Source of the DNA: JANXQZ01 sp038225555
Lineage (GTDB): Bacteria > Acidobacteriota > Terriglobia > Bryobacterales > Bryobacteraceae
Length of the DNA: 64,000 nucleotides
Reading direction: 5' to 3'
Assembly (NCBI GenBank): GCA_038225555.1
Contig: JBBRRB010000026.1
Location: forward strand, 1 to 64,000
This document shows positions 60,843 to 64,000 of this stretch, piece after piece (position 1 is the first letter of the stretch; every line of letters starts with the position of its first letter). The notes beneath the pieces were generated by a model. It was not told where the DNA came from, made no database searches, and saw only the letters and a program-made list of their open reading frames with translations. The translations under genes were made by a program, and so were the position numbers.

Positions 60843-62630
60843 TTAGAATCCAGGGGAGGAAGCGACAATCTGCAGCAGCATCGCGGTGCCCATTCTCAGC
60901 GTGGGATATTTCGGCGTAGGCGGATCACAAAGCAGCACGCCATCGCCGCCCGGCCGCTCAAACGTAACCGCCAACTGCGACACATATCCGCTATCGCCCC
61001 GAATCAACGGCAGCAACCGCGATGTGACCTGCGTCGTAGCGTAAGTGTAGGCCGTCGCCTGCCATCCTAGCTGCGGAGCGATCAGCAATCCCGATTTCCA
61101 GCCTTCGCCCGGCGTAAACGGCCGGAACATCGACAGCACCGGCAGCAGCCCTTGTTTCGCGAACGCCCCCGGTAGCAGTTTAGCTATTGGATGCGCATAC
61201 CCGATCAAACTGAACGAAAGATAGTAAGTGGACAACTCCAGAACGCCTTGGCCCCACGGAGGCAGGCGCGACGCCACCATAAACTGCAAGGGGCCAGCGA
61301 AACTGATCGGACCCACCGGGCCTGAAAAATTCCACATGCCGCGCTTGCGTTCGTGCAGCGGAACTACGATATTCGCCGTTCCCGTCAGTTCGTCAGTGTT
61401 GACGGCCACCTGCGTCTCCTCTACAGGATCGAACAGTTGAGCCTGGTTCAGCCGCGCAAGACTCTTGCGAAGCTGCGTCTGGTCTAGAATGTCTCCTTCA
61501 TCCAAAAGGAAATTCCGGCGGATCGTGCTTTCCTTGTAGTGTTTTGAACCCTGAAAATCGATGCGGCCTATCGTATACGCGCGTCCTTCGTCCACTTGCG
61601 CCGTGAGATCGGCGATTGGGTCATGACCTTCGCCATCCTCGATCGGATGAAAATTAAGACGGGCATTGAAATCGACGATGCCTCTCTTCTCCGCCTCCCT
61701 GCGTTGGCGCATCAGGCAGTTGCACAATTCCCGCGCGACGAAAATCCCGTTCGTCGAGTGCAGGATGTTGCTCTCCATTCCCTTGCCCGACACTTCGATC
61801 TGCTTCACCTGATAATGCTGGCCCGGATTCACGAACAGCTTTACGTGGGCGTTTTCCCCGTCGACGTTCGCGTTATCCACCGAGACCCGCGCATCAAAAT
61901 AGCCGCGTTCCAAATAGAAAGATTGCAGCCTCGCCAAATCGGACTGAAGCGCTTGCTCGCTGTACGCGGGGTGCATGGTGTAGCCGTGCCAAATGCCCGG
62001 AATGCCCGGAATCACCTTCTTGATCCGAAGAGCCTGGAGCGCACTCTGCACTTCCTTGAGCTTGAAAATCGTATTGCCTGCGATCTCGACATCTTGCACC
62101 TTCACCGAGTCCCCGGACGTTACGTGGATCAGCAAATCGGCTTTATGTTTTCCGACCGGAACCAATTCCGGTTCCACGGTGGCATCCATATAGCCGCGCT
62201 CAACCAAGCGCCGCTGTACCTGACCCGCCACTTGCTGTGCGCGCAACGTATCGATCGGCGTGCCGGTGGTCAGAATCGGCTGCATCCCGAACGTGTTGGG
62301 CTCCATCCGCAAGTCCCGCAGAAAGAGCTTCGGCTTCTCCACCACATTGAACACTACAGCCGTGCCGTCTGTCTCTTCAATGGTCCGAACGCGGATGTCC
62401 TGGAATTGTCCGGTGCTCCAGAGGGCTTGGACGTCTTTGCGCAAATGAGAGCGGTCGAGCTGTTCGCCGACACGAGTGGTGAAACGAGCCTTGAGTGTCG
62501 CGCCCTCGACTGTTACGGATTTGACCAACCCCGGAGTGCGGGGAACCGGAGCGATCCCGCCGGTTGCTTCCTCGGCTGCAAAGAGACTCGCGGCACAAAG
62601 GCCTGCCACCAGAACTGCAATCATGCGCAT
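60843..62630 (-). CDS. BamA/TamA-like POTRA protein with very short C-terminal part
   Basis: The 595-residue product has a signal peptide (cleavage near FAAE) and at least four POTRA repeats at about 35-415 (VKSVTVEGATLKARF, KVQDVEIAGNTIFKLKEVQS, YQVKQIEVSGKGME, YTIGRIDFQGSKHYKESTIR). Only about 170 residues remain after LHERKRGMWNFSGPV; a normal barrel needs about 350-400. The final residue is Phe, as outer membrane proteins often show. It probably binds outer membrane protein precursors as BamA/TamA does, but a full barrel is unlikely. Confidence 0.82.
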   Translation of the reverse strand: MRMIAVLVAGLCAASLFAAEEATGGIAPVPRTPGLVKSVTVEGATLKARFTTRVGEQLDRSHLRKDVQALWSTGQFQDIRVRTIEETDGTAVVFNVVEKPKLFLRDLRMEPNTFGMQPILTTGTPIDTLRAQQVAGQVQRRLVERGYMDATVEPELVPVGKHKADLLIHVTSGDSVKVQDVEIAGNTIFKLKEVQSALQALRIKKVIPGIPGIWHGYTMHPAYSEQALQSDLARLQSFYLERGYFDARVSVDNANVDGENAHVKLFVNPGQHYQVKQIEVSGKGMESNILHSTNGIFVARELCNCLMRQRREAEKRGIVDFNARLNFHPIEDGEGHDPIADLTAQVDEGRAYTIGRIDFQGSKHYKESTIRRNFLLDEGDILDQTQLRKSLARLNQAQLFDPVEETQVAVNTDELTGTANIVVPLHERKRGMWNFSGPVGPISFAGPLQFMVASRLPPWGQGVLELSTYYLSFSLIGYAHPIAKLLPGAFAKQGLLPVLSMFRPFTPGEGWKSGLLIAPQLGWQATAYTYATTQVTSRLLPLIRGDSGYVSQLAVTFERPGGDGVLLCDPPTPKYPTLRMGTAMLLQIVASSPGF

Positions 62631-62884
62631 AAAATGGTTTGACGTCGCGGGCCATCCGTCCGGTTGCTGAACCGGAACAGGGACCCTCTTGTTACTCTAT
62701 CCCATATCGGAGGCAATCTTTGCGCCATACGCAGTCTCCAGTCAACCTCCGGATTTGTGGGTTTCCGCGATCGAAAACACTCTCGAACCTGTGGCTGTTC
62801 TGGCACTCCTGGACTGATATGGCTCGCATTCCCGGAATCTGGAAAATGGCAGCATGGTAACCTGAACGTTTAACGCGCCCCTGA

Positions 62885-63520
62885 ATGCCCGCTCGAATGA
62901 GCGAAAGTTTTATTCTCCGCACTTATCCATTTCGCGAAGGCGATCTCATCGTTAGCTTTTTCACGCGGGACCAGGGCAAATTGCGAGGCGTTGCCCGGCG
63001 AGCTCGAAAGCCAAAAAGCACCTATGGTTCCGGTCTCGAGCGCTTGTCCCATGCTATCGTCTCTTATCACCAGAAGGAGAGCCGCGAGCTGGTCAACCTC
63101 AATTCATGCGAACTGGTCAGTTCTCAGTTCGCTTTTTCGGCCAGCTATGAAGCCAGTGTTGGGCTCGATTATATGGCCGAAGTGTCTGAACAATTGCTGC
63201 CCCCCGAAGAGGTCAATGAGCGGCACTTTCGGTTGCTGATTGCGGTGCTCGATTTCTTTCGCACCGGCGGGAATCTGTGGCAGGGTCTTAACTATTTCGC
63301 GCTCTGGTCCGTGCGCCTGGCCGGGTTTCTGCCGGACCTTCCCATCAGCCTGGACTCGCGCGAGATCGCAAGGGAGATGCTGGTGACTCCCGTATCCGGC
63401 CTCGCGCCGCGCGAGTGGACCAAGCAGACGGCGCTCGATATGCGCCGCTATCTCCAGCTTCAAATCGAAAGCCACGTCGAACGCAAATTGCTCACGCCCA
63501 CCATCCTCGAAAATTTATGA
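62885..63520 (+). CDS. recO: DNA repair protein RecO (zinc finger absent)
   Basis: The 211-residue protein has the RecO N-terminal OB fold: SESFILRTYPFREGDLIVSF and FTRDQGKLRGVARRARKPKS, then YGSGLERLSHAIVSYHQKES. It ends with the helical domain. The usual four-cysteine zinc finger between helices is missing; there LPDLPISLDSREIAREMLVT runs on directly, which makes the protein shorter than normal (about 240). RecO loads RecA with RecR. Its stop overlaps the start of glyQ by 4 bp. ATG 62897 would be an alternative start. Confidence 0.88.
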   Translation: MPARMSESFILRTYPFREGDLIVSFFTRDQGKLRGVARRARKPKSTYGSGLERLSHAIVSYHQKESRELVNLNSCELVSSQFAFSASYEASVGLDYMAEVSEQLLPPEEVNERHFRLLIAVLDFFRTGGNLWQGLNYFALWSVRLAGFLPDLPISLDSREIAREMLVTPVSGLAPREWTKQTALDMRRYLQLQIESHVERKLLTPTILENL

Positions 63521-64000
63521 GTGCTCAAACATTTCAACAAATGGTCTTTCAGCTCAAGACCTACTGGTCGGATCGCGGCTGCGTGATCCAGGAGCCGTAC
63601 GATCTGGAAGTCGGGGCGGGCACCATGGCGCCGGAGACATTCCTCCGCGTGCTCGGTCCCAAGCCTTACCGCGTCGCCTATGTGCAGCCAAGCCGCCGTC
63701 CCGCTGATGGACGTTATGGCGAGAATCCGAACCGGTTGTACAAACACCAGCAATTGCAGGTGATTCTGAAGCCCTCTCCGGCTGACGTGATCGATCAGTA
63801 CCTGGGCAGCCTCGGCGCAATCGGCATCGATTTGCGCCAGCACGATATCAAGCTGGAGGAAGACAACTGGGAAGCTCCAACCTTGGGCGCATGGGGGGTC
63901 GGCTGGCAGGTGATGCTGGACGGTCTGGAGATTACGCAGTTCACATATTTTCAGCAATGCGGCGGCATCGATCTGGAACTCGTGCCTGCGGAGATCACGT
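63517..64000 (+). CDS. glyQ: Glycyl-tRNA synthetase alpha subunit (C-terminus cut by window edge)
   Basis: I translated this by hand from the ATG overlapping the recO stop (ATGA). The visible 161 residues are FQQMVFQLKTYWSDRGCVIQ, EPYDLEVGAGTMAPETFLRV, VQPSRRPADGRYGENPNRL, YKHQQLQVILKPSP and GWQVMLDGLEITQFTYFQQC, the signature of the class II synthetase alpha subunit. The RRPADGRYG motif lies in the active site. GlyQ and GlyS together charge tRNA-Gly; glyS should follow just outside. Confidence 0.95.
   Translation, partial: MSAQTFQQMVFQLKTYWSDRGCVIQEPYDLEVGAGTMAPETFLRVLGPKPYRVAYVQPSRRPADGRYGENPNRLYKHQQLQVILKPSPADVIDQYLGSLGAIGIDLRQHDIKLEEDNWEAPTLGAWGVGWQVMLDGLEITQFTYFQQCGGIDLELVPAEIT

Noticed and set aside
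61596..62642. Plus-strand frame of 348 codons
   Set aside because: It is antisense to the POTRA protein and shows no domain.

Overview
The window looks like a chromosomal segment from an acidobacterium close to Candidatus Solibacter / Bryobacterales. I base this on a secreted kelch protein with the C-terminal domain known as TIGR03437 (expanded in Solibacter), relics of large TonB-dependent receptors and a PQQ dehydrogenase of the acidobacterial kind, a DUF1501 protein, Tat-exported Gfo/Idh/MocA and DapA-like proteins, a Reg_prop/Y_Y_Y sensor kinase, ECF sigma factors next to a Ser/Thr kinase, and high GC. This is inference from family content; no 16S gene is present.

Region 1 (1-7.0 kb) is a worn cluster of exported proteins: a diheme cytochrome c cut by the left edge, a Tat-type amidohydrolase followed by a decayed second copy, a secreted beta-propeller coupled to a cytochrome c/helix-hairpin-helix protein, a decayed second cytochrome whose CxxCH site is broken, and a Tat-type DapA-like protein. 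It ends in fragments of a second propeller, a TonB receptor split into two opposed pieces and a possible ankyrin repeat.

Region 2 (7.6-21.7 kb) holds surface polysaccharide genes among mobile-element debris. A GT2 glycosyltransferase is followed by a broken IS3-type element and a broken IS256/mutator-type transposase, then relics of a phosphoesterase and an LD-carboxypeptidase that still overlap by 4 bp. A five-gene minus-strand operon follows (three GT4 glycosyltransferases, a Gfo/Idh/MocA oxidoreductase and an epimerase), with a divergent PEP-CTERM protein. About 83 bp of the IS3-type element's end recur at 19.2 kb, so direct copies of one IS end flank the block. TonB-receptor and PQQ-dehydrogenase pseudogenes close the region.

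Region 3 (21.7-44 kb) is mostly intact: a membrane-anchored protein with a JAMM-like domain missing one zinc ligand, TatA/B and TatC, DUF72, gamma-glutamyltransferase, a subtilase with a hexapeptide-repeat tail, a large hybrid-type sensor kinase without receiver, DUF1080, a heavy-metal-binding-domain protein, tRNA-Val(TAC) overlapping a small membrane protein gene, an ECF sigma/Ser-Thr kinase pair, an acyltransferase, a VOC protein, tilS, ftsH, a HAD phosphatase and two small membrane proteins.

Region 4 (44-64 kb) carries a TolC-type protein, divergent DUF1501 and Gfo/Idh genes, a beta-carbonic-anhydrase-like protein, two secreted proteins, an outer membrane barrel, an ECF sigma with an NrsF-like anti-sigma, DUF4136, an EF-G-like GTPase, Ku, a sugar isomerase-like protein, two small zinc-ribbon proteins, a TPR protein, a POTRA protein with a very short C-terminal part, recO without its zinc finger, and the start of glyQ cut by the right edge.

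No single dramatic new system stands out. The best leads are the cytochrome c-HhH fusion, the Tat-linked JAMM-like anchor protein, the short POTRA protein, the tRNA/CDS overlap, the FtsH-HAD hairpin and the IS-flanked polysaccharide block.
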